64,000 nt of DNA from Candidatus Gastranaerophilales bacterium. GTDB lineage: Bacteria > Cyanobacteriota > Vampirovibrionia > Gastranaerophilales > Gastranaerophilaceae. Position numbers and translations under genes: made by a program. The stretch spans positions 88,810-152,809 of the forward strand of contig CALUQG010000003.1 of NCBI GenBank assembly GCA_944322855.1, given 5' to 3'. The notes under the pieces were generated by a model. The model was not told where the DNA came from. It searched no databases and was given only the letters and a program-made list of their open reading frames with translations. Position 1 is the stretch's first letter; each line of letters starts with the position of its first letter. This document shows, piece by piece, positions 1-9,878 of the stretch.

Positions 1-1
1 T

Positions 2-3000
2 ACTGCTCAAGGTATTGCTGATATTAACACAACCGGTTCAGGTTCAATTACTGCAGATGGCTCTATCTCTGCTGACAGCGCAAATATTCAATCAGCAGAG
101 GATATTAATGTTAATCAAAATATTACTGTTCAAAACGGTTTAAATCTTAACGCTCAAAGTGGAATTTCTCAAAGCGGTGAATCAACCATTTCTTCTCAAA
201 ACGGAGATTTGAATATAACAGCAAACAACGGAAATCTTAATCTTTCGGGTACTGTTTCAAACCAGAACGGAGCTGTATCTGTTGTTAACGAAAGTACTGG
301 CAATGCCGAATTAAATATAAACAGACTTTCCGCAGGTTCCAATTTTAATATCAGGCATGAAGGCAACGGAATGCTGAACGTAAACGGAACTTTGACTAAT
401 AATGGAAATTCCTCTGTAGCGTCAAATAATACAGGCGCAAATGCCGGTCTTTCTTTGAAAGGAGCAATAAACAATAATAGAGGCACTCTCAATATCACCT
501 CTCAAGGTCAGAAGGGTATGCAAATCAGCGGTGCTGTAAACAACGATATTCTGTCAGGAACCGGTTCAAGTCATTCTGATATAACAATACATAACCAAAA
601 TGGTGCGCTGAGTATTACATCATCAAAAATTGATAACGGACAGGCAAACGGTTCTCAAAATTCTATATCTATCACAAATGACGGATCAGGCGGTTTGAGT
701 ATTAATTCTGATATTACAAACTACGGAAATTTCTCGGTTACAAACAATTCCGGTGAGATGAATATCGATGGTTCTTATGATGCTCAATTCGGTTCGGAAA
801 ATACCTTCACAAACGCTTCAGATAGCGATTTTGTTGTGAATTCCGAGATTACCAACAGAGGTAATGAACTTGTGTTAAACAATACCGGTGCCGGCAGTCT
901 TGTTATCGGAGAGAATGCTCTGCTTACTGTATATAGCGTTCTTGATAACGGAAATACATACACCGGTACTTTGAGCTTAAAAAATTCAGGTACCGGCGGC
1001 AATATTCAAATTAACGGGAAAATCGCAGGATTGGAGTCATCTCCGATAGGACATATTATAATTGAAAATACTGCAACAGGTAATGACAGCGGAATTGCTT
1101 TCGGTGAAGGTGCATCTATTGATGCTCAAAACAATTCGGTTTCTGTTACAAACAATGGTTTGGCAGGAATCACTGCTGCTGATAATGTGGCTATATCTTC
1201 GTCTGATGAAGTTTTGATACAAAATACGTCTTCGTCTGATATAGTTTTTGGCAATAATTCTAATATTTCAGGCAATAATGTCATAATATCATCTGCAGGT
1301 AATAATTCCGGAGTTTCTTTTGGTAATAATGCCGTAATTTCTTCTGATAATGATTTGAATATTTCTTCACATGGGGGAAATGGAATTGAATTTGGTTCTG
1401 GTGCTGAGATTGGTTCAAATAGCTTATCTTTAGTCAATTCAGGAAACACAGGCGGAATTTCTTTCAATGATAATGCAGTTTTGACTGTTCAAAACGGTAT
1501 AGCAATTGAAAATACAGGAGCTGAAGGCATTTCTTTTGAAGATAATGCAAGTCTTTCAGCTTCAAATATTAATATTAACAATCTCAATACATCAAACAGC
1601 GGTGTAAGATTTGGAAATGATGTAAGCCTTGTATCTCAGGGCGGTTTGACTGTAACAAATTCAGGAGCAAATGGTATAAGTTTTGGAGAAAGAGCCGGCA
1701 TTTCATCAGCTTTAGATGCTTTAATCTCAAATAGCGGGGCACAGGGAATTATATTTGGTAATTCGTCCGTTATTAAATCACAGGGCAAGCTTGATTTAAT
1801 TAATACCGGCGGAAATTCGATTGTCTTTGGAAATAATTCTAATTTCTCTTCCGGATCTGATATGACTGTTCATAATGATGGTGAAAACGGATTAATAGTC
1901 GATGATGGCACTGTTTTAGCTTCTGACACAAGTCTTAATATTCAAAATACAGGTGCTGCAGATGTTACTGTAAACGGAACTTTAAAAGGACAAAACATTT
2001 CTGTAGAGAATGAAAATTCTAATCTCAATATTGCACATAACAATGCTGACGGAAATATAATTGCGAATAACGAAGTTACAATAACTCTTGATAAGGGGAA
2101 TGTTATAAACACATCTTCCAATCCTGAAAATACAGGAAATAAAGGTATTTCTGCCGGAGGTAATGTAAAAATTATAGCGAGTGAAGGAAGTATCGGCTTA
2201 CTCGATTCTACATTGAACAATATAATTCAAGATGGTTTTGTACTTGATAGAAACAATTCGGTCCATATAAATTCTGGCGGTGATGTTACGGCTGTAGCCG
2301 GCGGCGATGTCAATATTACTTCTGATTTCTCCATAAATTTTGAAGAATTATCCGCTCAGGATGCTTTAGTCTCGACTGTTAACGGTGCAATCAATGCTGA
2401 TGAAGTTAATACTGAAAATCTTTATCTGCTGGCGCAAGGCGCAAACGGCTCAATTAATATTCAAAATCTAAACAATACTCAAAATCTGACTTCTGAGTCT
2501 ACGCTGGATACGGTAATAAACAGCAATGCGGCTTTAAACATTGATTCAATGCTCAGTCATAAAGGATCAGTGAATATTAATTCGGAAGGTAATACATATA
2601 TCAATGAAATAGCTGCTGCTAATGATATTACTGTTAGTGTGGAGGATGAAAAACTTACAATAAATAATCTCGGACGTGTACAAAGAGACACTTCTGTTGT
2701 ACCAAAAACAGTTAACCTAACCGTAAAAGATGCCAAAAGACCTGTTTCCGGAGACAATTACAGACCGGGTATGTCTTATGAAGAAATTAACCAAGTTGCT
2801 CCAAATAGCAAACTGGATATCTATAATGCCTATGTTCAAGACAAGGTTACTTTAAAAGCTGATACTATCACCGCTCAGGTTTATGATATCTCTGACGGTG
2901 CTCAAAAAGGAGATATTCGTGTAGATCAAAACGGTAATCAGGCTACAGGCTTCCATAATGCCAACAAAAATGGAGAACTCCTCGAGTTTGATATTCAGGG

Positions 3001-3895
3001 GGCAAATTATAGACAGGAAAATGCCGGCTCTGATCCGCATAATCCGTATTACACTCCTGATGCAGGCGACAAACATGCATTAAATGTTCATCTGACAATA
3101 GGTGATTCTGTTGATGATGCTCTGCTTGGTGCAAATTTCAAAAAATTGTATTCTGACTATGCGTTTATTGATACAGTAGTTTCTGATGAGTCTTTGTTTT
3201 CAAATATTACCCTTGAAAGCGGAATAATTGGTGAAAAAGCTATTTTCAGAAATAACAAGTTCAGAGTAGATGTGGATAATACCTCTATCTCTCAAGATTA
3301 TCCGATTAATATTCATTATGATGACGAACCGGATAAAATTATGAATAATAAAACATCTTTCAATCTGAAAATGTTTGATACAATTGAAATAGATGTTAAA
3401 CCTGAACCACCTTCACCTACTCCTGTAATACCTGTGGATCCTGACTATTTTGAAAAGAATGATCCGAATAAAATTATCAAAGTACCGAATTTGAATATTT
3501 TAACTCAGGAACCGGATACCAAAGCTGATGAAAATAATAAAATAACAGACGATACAAAAGCTGTCCAGGTAAACAATATCAGCTGGGTTGTAAGAAATGA
3601 TAAAAAAGATATAATAGGTGCTTCTGAACAAATACATGATCCTATAGTTAAGCAGCTTATAGGAATTTCTCAAAAAGGAATTCTTGTTGTTGCTGATACA
3701 AACCCTGATACAGGTCTTAAATTAAATGATATTGTTCATATTCATATGAAAAAAGGTGATGCTTCATTTAATATTGACGGAAAAGTATCTGATATAAATA
3801 AAAATATGGTAGAAATAGGCTTTGTCAATATAGACAAACTCACAAAGAACATACTGATGTTCTGGTGTATGGAAGCAAAAGAAGAAAGTCTGTAA
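2..3895 (+). CDS. Large exported beta-solenoid protein, 5' end outside window
   Basis: The reading frame is open from the first bases of the window, so the true start lies upstream; the TTG near 209 has no ribosome site and is internal. About 1,300 codons are visible. The composition is rich in N, S, G, T, I and V with almost no Cys, typical of hemagglutinin-like or autotransporter passenger beta-helices. Twelve tandem repeats of about 24 residues fill 1088-1954. A Pro-rich linker (PEPPSPTPVIPVDP, about 3400-3440) separates the solenoid and a mixed domain from a small C-terminal domain of about 80 residues. That tail has IGISQKGILV, then a D-x-V...IGF pattern resembling PilZ (inference). A surface adhesin or structural role is likely; substrate and secretion route cannot be seen. 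A 19-bp inverted repeat follows the stop. Confidence 0.85.
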   Translation, partial: TAQGIADINTTGSGSITADGSISADSANIQSAEDINVNQNITVQNGLNLNAQSGISQSGESTISSQNGDLNITANNGNLNLSGTVSNQNGAVSVVNESTGNAELNINRLSAGSNFNIRHEGNGMLNVNGTLTNNGNSSVASNNTGANAGLSLKGAINNNRGTLNITSQGQKGMQISGAVNNDILSGTGSSHSDITIHNQNGALSITSSKIDNGQANGSQNSISITNDGSGGLSINSDITNYGNFSVTNNSGEMNIDGSYDAQFGSENTFTNASDSDFVVNSEITNRGNELVLNNTGAGSLVIGENALLTVYSVLDNGNTYTGTLSLKNSGTGGNIQINGKIAGLESSPIGHIIIENTATGNDSGIAFGEGASIDAQNNSVSVTNNGLAGITAADNVAISSSDEVLIQNTSSSDIVFGNNSNISGNNVIISSAGNNSGVSFGNNAVISSDNDLNISSHGGNGIEFGSGAEIGSNSLSLVNSGNTGGISFNDNAVLTVQNGIAIENTGAEGISFEDNASLSASNININNLNTSNSGVRFGNDVSLVSQGGLTVTNSGANGISFGERAGISSALDALISNSGAQGIIFGNSSVIKSQGKLDLINTGGNSIVFGNNSNFSSGSDMTVHNDGENGLIVDDGTVLASDTSLNIQNTGAADVTVNGTLKGQNISVENENSNLNIAHNNADGNIIANNEVTITLDKGNVINTSSNPENTGNKGISAGGNVKIIASEGSIGLLDSTLNNIIQDGFVLDRNNSVHINSGGDVTAVAGGDVNITSDFSINFEELSAQDALVSTVNGAINADEVNTENLYLLAQGANGSINIQNLNNTQNLTSESTLDTVINSNAALNIDSMLSHKGSVNINSEGNTYINEIAAANDITVSVEDEKLTINNLGRVQRDTSVVPKTVNLTVKDAKRPVSGDNYRPGMSYEEINQVAPNSKLDIYNAYVQDKVTLKADTITAQVYDISDGAQKGDIRVDQNGNQATGFHNANKNGELLEFDIQGANYRQENAGSDPHNPYYTPDAGDKHALNVHLTIGDSVDDALLGANFKKLYSDYAFIDTVVSDESLFSNITLESGIIGEKAIFRNNKFRVDVDNTSISQDYPINIHYDDEPDKIMNNKTSFNLKMFDTIEIDVKPEPPSPTPVIPVDPDYFEKNDPNKIIKVPNLNILTQEPDTKADENNKITDDTKAVQVNNISWVVRNDKKDIIGASEQIHDPIVKQLIGISQKGILVVADTNPDTGLKLNDIVHIHMKKGDASFNIDGKVSDINKNMVEIGFVNIDKLTKNILMFWCMEAKEESL
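1088..1954 (+). repeat. Twelve tandem ~24-residue protein repeats (beta-solenoid coils)
   Basis: The encoded protein repeats the pattern G-I-x-F-G-x-x-A-x-I-S-...-L-x-I-x-N-T-G twelve times, nearly always at 24 residues (one copy of 23, one or two of 25). Examples of the start of a unit are SGVSFGNNAVISS, EGISFEDNASLSA and NGISFGERAGISS. The regular length with alternating hydrophobic residues fits one coil of a right-handed beta-helix. The copies have diverged at DNA level, so this is an old protein repeat and not a recent DNA expansion. Confidence 0.85.
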
Positions 3896-3934
3896 TAATG
3901 TGTATGCAGAAATTGAATTTTAAATAAAATTAAT

Positions 3935-3980
3935 AATAACAGAAATATTTTATACCAATTGATAAAATATTTCTGTTATT
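3935..3980. terminator. 19-bp perfect inverted repeat between exoprotein and feoAB
   Basis: The arms 3935-3953 and 3962-3980 are exact reverse complements with an 8-nt loop. It lies 40 nt after the exoprotein stop and 19 nt before the feoAB start. A hairpin this long would end exoprotein transcription, although the stem is AT-rich and the T-run after it is weak. Its position just before an iron-transport gene also allows an operator role, for example for a Fur-family regulator. Confidence 0.6.
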
Positions 3981-3999
3981 TTCATATAGTGGAGAATTT

Positions 4000-6372
4000 A
4001 TGACAGATTTGATAAGTATAACAACTCTTGATAAGTTGGAAAAAGGCAAAGATGCGATAGTTAAGTCGATTGAGTGTGAGGATATTGCTCTTCGAAAACA
4101 TATCATTGATATGGGGCTTACCCCGGGAGTTGAAGTTACATTGATAAAAACAGCCCCGATGGGTGATCCTCTGGAAATCCGTTTAAGAGGATATGAGCTT
4201 ACATTAAGAAAATCAGATGCCGCAAAAATTACAATAACTGATGTTCATGATGCTCACAATTGTCCGAGAAAAAATGCTGTATTTTCAGACATTGAGCATT
4301 CTCAGCTGGGAGAAGAGGCAAAATATAAGCTTAGAAAGTTTTCAAATATTGCACAAAAAAGCAAAATCAGGCTGGCCCTTGCCGGTAATCAAAATAGCGG
4401 AAAAACAACACTTTTCAACAAGTTAACAGGCTCAAACCAGCATGTAGGAAATTTCCCGGGAGTAACCGTAGACAGGACAGAAGGGCTTGTCAGAGGTAAT
4501 AAAAATGTCACAATTACGGATTTACCGGGAATTTATTCGCTCTCTCCATACAGCAGTGAAGAGATTGTTACAAGAAACTATATTTTACAGGAAAAACCTG
4601 ATGGGCTTATAAATATTGTAGATGCTACTAATATCGAACGAAATTTGTTGTTGACTATGCAGCTTATAGAACTTGATGTTCCTATGGTGATTGCATTAAA
4701 TATGATGGATGAAATTGAAAAATCAGGCGGAGCTATTGATATTAACGGACTGGAAGCTACACTGGGGGTGCCTGTTGTTCCTATTTCAGCTTCAAAAAAT
4801 CAAGGTCTGGATGAACTTGTTGAACATGCTATAAATGTTGCAAAATTCAATGAGCATCCCGGAAGGTTAGATTTTTGTGATGCTGAAATTGAAAATGAAA
4901 AGAGTATCCATAAATGTATCCATTCTATTATTCACCTTATCGAAGATGAAACTACGGCGAATAATATTCCTGTTAGATTTGCTGCGGCCAAGCTTACTGA
5001 AGACGATGATTTGATAAAAAAGGCTTTGAATTTGGATGAAGACAAACAAGCTATGATAAATCAAATTATTTCTGAAATGGAAAAAGAAAGAGGAATGGAT
5101 AGGCAGTCTGCTCTTGCAGATGCAAGATTTTCATTTATAGAACGTTTATGTGCAAGATTTGTTCAAAAAGAAGAAGAGTCTTTATCCAGAAAAATGTCGA
5201 ATAACATAGATAGAGTCTTAACAGGCAAATATACTGCTTTTCTTGCTTTTTTAGCAATAATGTCTATAATTTTTTATTTGACGTTCGGGCCTGTCGGAAC
5301 TTTTCTGTCTGATTTAATGGAAGCAGGAATTGATTATGTTACAAAAATTTTTGATTTATTTTTAACAAATTACGGGCTAAATCCTGTTGTTCATTCATTG
5401 ATTATTGATGGAATTTTTGCTGGTGTTGGAAGTGTTTTGAGCTTTTTGCCCGTAATTGTGGTTTTGTTTTTCTTTCTGTCTATACTTGAAGATACGGGTT
5501 ATATGGCAAGAGTTGCTTTTGTTATGGATAAACTTTTAAGAAAAATAGGTCTTTCCGGTCGTAGTTTTGTTCCTATGCTGATTGGTTTCGGCTGTTCTGT
5601 TCCTGCGATAATGGCAACAAGAACACTGCCTTCTGAAAGAGATAGGAAAATGACTATTTTTCTGACACCTTTTATGAGCTGTTCTGCAAAGCTTCCTATT
5701 TATGCCCTTTTTACAGCTGCATTTTTTACGGAAAATCAAGTGGCAGTCGTTTTAAGTTTGTATTTGATTGGTATAATCGTTGGAATAATTTTTGCTTTTA
5801 TTCTGAAATTATTTATCTTTAAAGGAGAGCCTGTTCCTTTTGTAATGGAACTTCCTAATTACAGGTTTCCAAGCCCTGTAAATGTTTACAGATTAATTAT
5901 GGTTAAGGCAAAAGACTTTGCTACAAAGGCTTTTACAATAATATTCTGGGCTACGATTGCTGTGTGGTTTTTACAAAATTTTGATATCAGGCTAAATCTT
6001 GTACACAACTCTGCGGATAGTATGCTTTCTTTGCTTGGTAATATGCTTGTTCCGGTTTTTGAGCCTCTGGGTATTTCTGATTGGCGAGTTACAACAGCAT
6101 TTATAACAGGGTTTATGGCTAAAGAAAGTGTTGTCAGCACTTTGAGTGTATTGTTAGGTGGCGAGATAGAAAAACTGCCAATGCTGTTTACAAAGCTCAC
6201 GGCATTTGTATTTCTCGTATTTTCGCTTTTGTACACTCCATGTGTGGCCACGATTGCTATGGTAAAACGTGAGCTCGGAAGAGTATATGCGCTTCTTGTT
6301 ATTCTTACACAGTGCTCAATTGCGTGGCTGGTCGCTTTTCTTGTTTACAATATAGCAAAAATCTTTGTCTGA
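4000..6372 (+). CDS. feoB: Ferrous iron transporter, FeoA-FeoB fusion
   Basis: This is the GTP-dependent ferrous iron importer of the inner membrane, with FeoA fused to the N-terminus. Residues 1-80 form an SH3-like FeoA domain (RKHIIDMGLTPG and LRGYELTLRKSDA are typical). The G domain starts with G1 GNQNSGKT at 129-136 and has G2 in the NFPGVTVDRTEG stretch, G3 DLPG at 174-177 and G4 NMMD. The C-terminal half has the usual polytopic FeoB core with two Gate motifs, including GFGCSVPAIMATRT and SCSAKLPIY. At 790 residues it is complete. The start has GGAGA five bases upstream. No separate feoA or feoC is adjacent. It converges with the glycan operon, only 5 bp apart. Confidence 0.97.
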   Translation: MTDLISITTLDKLEKGKDAIVKSIECEDIALRKHIIDMGLTPGVEVTLIKTAPMGDPLEIRLRGYELTLRKSDAAKITITDVHDAHNCPRKNAVFSDIEHSQLGEEAKYKLRKFSNIAQKSKIRLALAGNQNSGKTTLFNKLTGSNQHVGNFPGVTVDRTEGLVRGNKNVTITDLPGIYSLSPYSSEEIVTRNYILQEKPDGLINIVDATNIERNLLLTMQLIELDVPMVIALNMMDEIEKSGGAIDINGLEATLGVPVVPISASKNQGLDELVEHAINVAKFNEHPGRLDFCDAEIENEKSIHKCIHSIIHLIEDETTANNIPVRFAAAKLTEDDDLIKKALNLDEDKQAMINQIISEMEKERGMDRQSALADARFSFIERLCARFVQKEEESLSRKMSNNIDRVLTGKYTAFLAFLAIMSIIFYLTFGPVGTFLSDLMEAGIDYVTKIFDLFLTNYGLNPVVHSLIIDGIFAGVGSVLSFLPVIVVLFFFLSILEDTGYMARVAFVMDKLLRKIGLSGRSFVPMLIGFGCSVPAIMATRTLPSERDRKMTIFLTPFMSCSAKLPIYALFTAAFFTENQVAVVLSLYLIGIIVGIIFAFILKLFIFKGEPVPFVMELPNYRFPSPVNVYRLIMVKAKDFATKAFTIIFWATIAVWFLQNFDIRLNLVHNSADSMLSLLGNMLVPVFEPLGISDWRVTTAFITGFMAKESVVSTLSVLLGGEIEKLPMLFTKLTAFVFLVFSLLYTPCVATIAMVKRELGRVYALLVILTQCSIAWLVAFLVYNIAKIFV

Positions 6373-6377
6373 TATTT

Positions 6378-7475
6378 TTAAAATTTAGATTTAGCAAGTA
6401 AAATCAAATATTTTATTATTGAAGCAGGTATTCCAAAAAACATCTGCTCTAGTCTTGTATGTAACGGAAGTGATTTATCAAAAGACTTGTAAAAATGTTT
6501 GTATATTTTTAAATATTGATATGAAAGCTTTTCATTTTCAAAAAGTTGTTTGTCTGATGTAATTATATAGTCGTTATCACAATATTTTTTGTATTCGGAT
6601 TCATATCTGTAAAAATTATACAAGTCCATATACTGATCACCTGTCATGATTTCATTTTTGCTGTAAGGGTATTTGTTTAAGTATATCCCCGAGTGTTTAA
6701 ACTCCAGAATAACAAAGTTGTTTACAAGACATTGTCTTGCCTTTTCACATAGTTCATCATTAAAATCAGCAGAATCTTGCATATAAATGTCTTTGAAATT
6801 TCTGGAAAAACATGAATATCCAAAATACTGCTCAGGCGCAAATTTTATTTTTACTTTACCGTAAGGGTTTGGTTTGTTTTTGTTTTCTTCAAATGAAAAA
6901 TATGTTGAAAAATCCGGCTCTTTAACCGGCTCTGTCTCAAGAAAATATTTGTCAATATCTTCTTTCAAACCAAAAAACCACCAGTCCGAGATGTGAAACG
7001 GTATAAGAATTTTTTTGTCAATAGCACTGCAATAAATATAAAATCTGGTAAATAGTGAGCAGGTAAGAATTTTGTGTTTGAAAAGTACATAATTTTCAGA
7101 ATGTTTTTGAAACCTGTCAAAGCTATTCAAAAATCTGTCATCAGCCAGTATCATGTCGCTTCTTAGTTTCATAGCATACTTTCTGGAAGCTTTTTTTAGC
7201 CCTTCCTGTGTGCTTAAAAGTTGCCTATTTAGATTGTTGTATAATTTTTTGCCTGCATTCTCTCGCAATAGTGCATTTCCGGGATCTTTATTTTCAACTA
7301 AAATATCGTAAAGCCCATCAAACGATGAAATATCAGAACCTTCCCAGGTCGAGAGAATAATCTCAGCCTCCGGCAGATGTCGTCTGACGCTTTTTAGACA
7401 CTTCAGAGTCTCTGTTTCGCTGACGGGCCCCTGAACAATAACTGATATTTCGTTTGAGTTTATTTTATTTCCCAT
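6378..7475 (-). CDS. WavE-family glycosyltransferase
   Basis: The N-terminus (ISVIVQGPVSETETLKCLKS, then PEAEIILSTWEGSD) is the hallmark of the WavE lipopolysaccharide synthesis family, a GT-A-like fold. The RSDMIL motif near residue 104 is the likely metal/nucleotide-sugar binding segment. It is cytoplasmic; a hydrophobic stretch at the C-terminus (IPASIIKYLILLAKS) may hold it to the membrane. It is the last gene of the ten-gene glycan operon, 22 bp after the acyltransferase. The transferred sugar cannot be predicted. It is complete at 365 residues. Confidence 0.8.
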   Translation of the reverse strand: MGNKINSNEISVIVQGPVSETETLKCLKSVRRHLPEAEIILSTWEGSDISSFDGLYDILVENKDPGNALLRENAGKKLYNNLNRQLLSTQEGLKKASRKYAMKLRSDMILADDRFLNSFDRFQKHSENYVLFKHKILTCSLFTRFYIYCSAIDKKILIPFHISDWWFFGLKEDIDKYFLETEPVKEPDFSTYFSFEENKNKPNPYGKVKIKFAPEQYFGYSCFSRNFKDIYMQDSADFNDELCEKARQCLVNNFVILEFKHSGIYLNKYPYSKNEIMTGDQYMDLYNFYRYESEYKKYCDNDYIITSDKQLFENEKLSYQYLKIYKHFYKSFDKSLPLHTRLEQMFFGIPASIIKYLILLAKSKF

Positions 7476-7497
7476 AACAAATTTATACCTAATTTTT

Positions 7498-8637
7498 TTA
7501 TAAATATCTTTCCTTTAAAATTTTAGTAACTGGTTTTTCAATAATGTAATAGACTATAATCCCAAATAAAACAGCAATGAGTATAGGCAATCCAAAATAC
7601 ATAATTTCTATTAATGGATGCTTAATAGGTAGAGTTTTTACCAAATTCCATATCTCTTTGGTAAAATAATATTTTTGAGATATATCAATCCAAAGACTAT
7701 GAGTACAGAATATAGCAAAAGAGTATTTACCTAATGTAACGGCCCAGTTTTGTGAAAACAATTTTGATAAATAGCCGGCATTGAGAAGCAATAGCAAAAA
7801 TAAGAAAATAAAAAGAAGTATTAAATCACCTTCAACAAGTCTATCCATGTCAGATAGAAAAAGTCCGAACATTAGGTAAGCAAATATGCCTATTTCAGCA
7901 AGACTAATAAAAATTTTTTTCCACAGCGAAGTTGATATTACTTCTTTCCATTTTATAAAATTCTCTTTGAAATTTATATAAAAACAAGCCAGTGCACAGC
8001 CTATTCCTATGCCGTATATTGCTCTTATTATTCCAATACTGCCAAAAATTTGAATATTAAAACTATGTATATGCATACATAGAGGAATTAGTATTATAAG
8101 AAGCAAATAAAAATTTTTAAGACCATAGTTTTTTATAATATAGCGATAAAAAACTGAGACATATATTAAACAGGAGACAAACCAGAGCGGATGCAAATTC
8201 CCTAAACCACTATGTTCTGTAATATGATTTGAAATATTTAATCCGTTTAAGAATAATAGTGTAAATATATCTTCCATAAAATATAAATGAACTATTTTGA
8301 ATAGTGAACAAATTGCAAACAATAATATTGTAAAAATCATTACAGGCCATAATCTAATAATTTTGGCTTTAAAGAAATCTAACCAGCTTTGTTTAGGTTT
8401 ATAAGTATATATAAAGAAAAATCCTGAAATAATAAAAAACAACTCAACACTCATCCATAGATGTAAAGAATTGTTATATATAAATTTAAAGTTATTATAA
8501 ACTAAAAAATTTTTTGTTGATATGCCTAATATATGACATGCAACAATACTGCAGGCGAATATAAATCTAAAAACTTCAATGTTATTTATATATTCTTTTT
8601 TGTCGGTGGTATTAATATATTCTTCAATTTTATCCAT
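7498..8637 (-). CDS. Acyltransferase family 3 membrane protein (OafA/WecH type)
   Basis: A polytopic membrane protein of 379 residues with about ten hydrophobic segments. The start of the core (INNIEVFRFIFACSIVACHI) fits the acyltransferase-3 family, with the usual basic residue and conserved His in TM1. Such proteins O-acetylate or succinylate surface polysaccharides using acyl-CoA. The start is supported by GGAGA upstream. It sits inside the glycan operon between two glycosyltransferase-like genes, so the likely substrate is the glycan made by the operon. Base composition is even more AT-rich than the flanking housekeeping genes. Confidence 0.85.
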   Translation of the reverse strand: MDKIEEYINTTDKKEYINNIEVFRFIFACSIVACHILGISTKNFLVYNNFKFIYNNSLHLWMSVELFFIISGFFFIYTYKPKQSWLDFFKAKIIRLWPVMIFTILLFAICSLFKIVHLYFMEDIFTLLFLNGLNISNHITEHSGLGNLHPLWFVSCLIYVSVFYRYIIKNYGLKNFYLLLIILIPLCMHIHSFNIQIFGSIGIIRAIYGIGIGCALACFYINFKENFIKWKEVISTSLWKKIFISLAEIGIFAYLMFGLFLSDMDRLVEGDLILLFIFLFLLLLLNAGYLSKLFSQNWAVTLGKYSFAIFCTHSLWIDISQKYYFTKEIWNLVKTLPIKHPLIEIMYFGLPILIAVLFGIIVYYIIEKPVTKILKERYL

Positions 8638-8684
8638 TATAAATTTTCTCCGTATGTGTTTATATGAAGCAAGAGAAATATCTT

Positions 8685-9878
8685 CTAACTTTGATAATAT
8701 TTTTTATATATTTTTTTATTTTTGTTTGAGAGTATAATCCATTTCAAAAAATATTTTATTACTGCGAATGGCTCTATGAATAAATAAAAAGAAAATTTAT
8801 ATGGATGTATCAACTGAGTAAAATGTTTAAGCAATTTGTAATAGTATTTATTTTTGTTACATAAAATATCAATTTTATTGCTTATACCAAAAGCATGTTC
8901 TTGTGATGCGGCAAGAATATTTGGCTGAACAATTTCAATAAATCTTTTTTGCAGATTAAAATTTTCAATATCAGATTTTTCACATCTGATTATATTCAAA
9001 CCAGCGGCTTTAAACATATTGGCAAGAGCTTCGATATTATTTTCACTTAGAAGCATTAAGCAGTGTTCAGTTATTCCACTTGTACTTTTGAATTTTTTGT
9101 AAAAATTATATTTGTAATCCTCTAATAAATTTTCATCCAGATATTTTTTTAGTAATTCATCAATACTAATTTCTTTATAGCCATATTTTTCTTTATTCAT
9201 ATCCAAGTATGCATAATATAAAACTATTTCAAAAATTCCTGTTTTCCTGTCTATATTTTTCTGGTTAGTATTTTGTTTTTTTAGTTTTTCTATGAGACTG
9301 TTTAAATCTCCGAGTTCTAAAAACATATTTTTTAGAATTTGTTTGTCGTAATACCACATAAAATGTTCTATATACCATTTCTTTTCACACCCTGAAAGAT
9401 ATACGATGTTTTCAAGCATTTGATTGAAAAATTCGTCTTTTCTGTTTTCATTTTCTATTTCAGATGTTACAAAGAATGGATTTTTGAAATAATCATTGAA
9501 AAGCTGTGTCATATTAGTTGGCTTTATCCACATACTTTCGCAATCCAGGACAAGAAATTTTTCAGCATCCGCATGCAGCATTGAATAAAACTTTTTTGCT
9601 GTCTGGAATGTGAAACGTCCGAACTGTTTTAGATATTCATCAGGTGTAAGTGAAATATTGTTTTCTTTAAACAAGTCTTCAATAAATAAAACATGAATAT
9701 TTAAATCTTCTTTATAGTTTTTTATGATTTTTTCAAATTCACTGTTTTCAGTTTGTGAAATTGTGAAAAAAATTGGAATTTCTTTTTTGTCTTCAACAAA
9801 TTTATCAAAACTTTCCAAATACTTTGGAATGAATTGAAAATGGTTTTTGTATGTGGGTGTAATTATTGCATATTTCAT
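8685..9878 (-). CDS. Glycosyltransferase-like protein, glycan operon
   Basis: The N-terminus MKYAIITPTYKNHFQFIPKY resembles GT-A glycosyltransferases, and FLVLDCESMWIKP near residue 110 resembles their D-x-D-containing segment (here D-C-E). I think it belongs with the DUF6492-like glycosyltransferase-related proteins, but this is not certain. A hydrophobic stretch near the C-terminus (FSFYLFIEPFAVIKYFLKWI) could hold it at the membrane. Its start overlaps the previous gene's stop by 4 bp, so the pair is translationally coupled. Extremely AT-rich. Confidence 0.6.
   Translation of the reverse strand: MKYAIITPTYKNHFQFIPKYLESFDKFVEDKKEIPIFFTISQTENSEFEKIIKNYKEDLNIHVLFIEDLFKENNISLTPDEYLKQFGRFTFQTAKKFYSMLHADAEKFLVLDCESMWIKPTNMTQLFNDYFKNPFFVTSEIENENRKDEFFNQMLENIVYLSGCEKKWYIEHFMWYYDKQILKNMFLELGDLNSLIEKLKKQNTNQKNIDRKTGIFEIVLYYAYLDMNKEKYGYKEISIDELLKKYLDENLLEDYKYNFYKKFKSTSGITEHCLMLLSENNIEALANMFKAAGLNIIRCEKSDIENFNLQKRFIEIVQPNILAASQEHAFGISNKIDILCNKNKYYYKLLKHFTQLIHPYKFSFYLFIEPFAVIKYFLKWIILSNKNKKIYKKYYQS

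Noticed and set aside
1088..1954. Regularly spaced repeats that could suggest a CRISPR array
   Set aside because: The repeats are in one open reading frame, diverged at DNA level and 72 bp long with no unique spacers; they are protein repeats.
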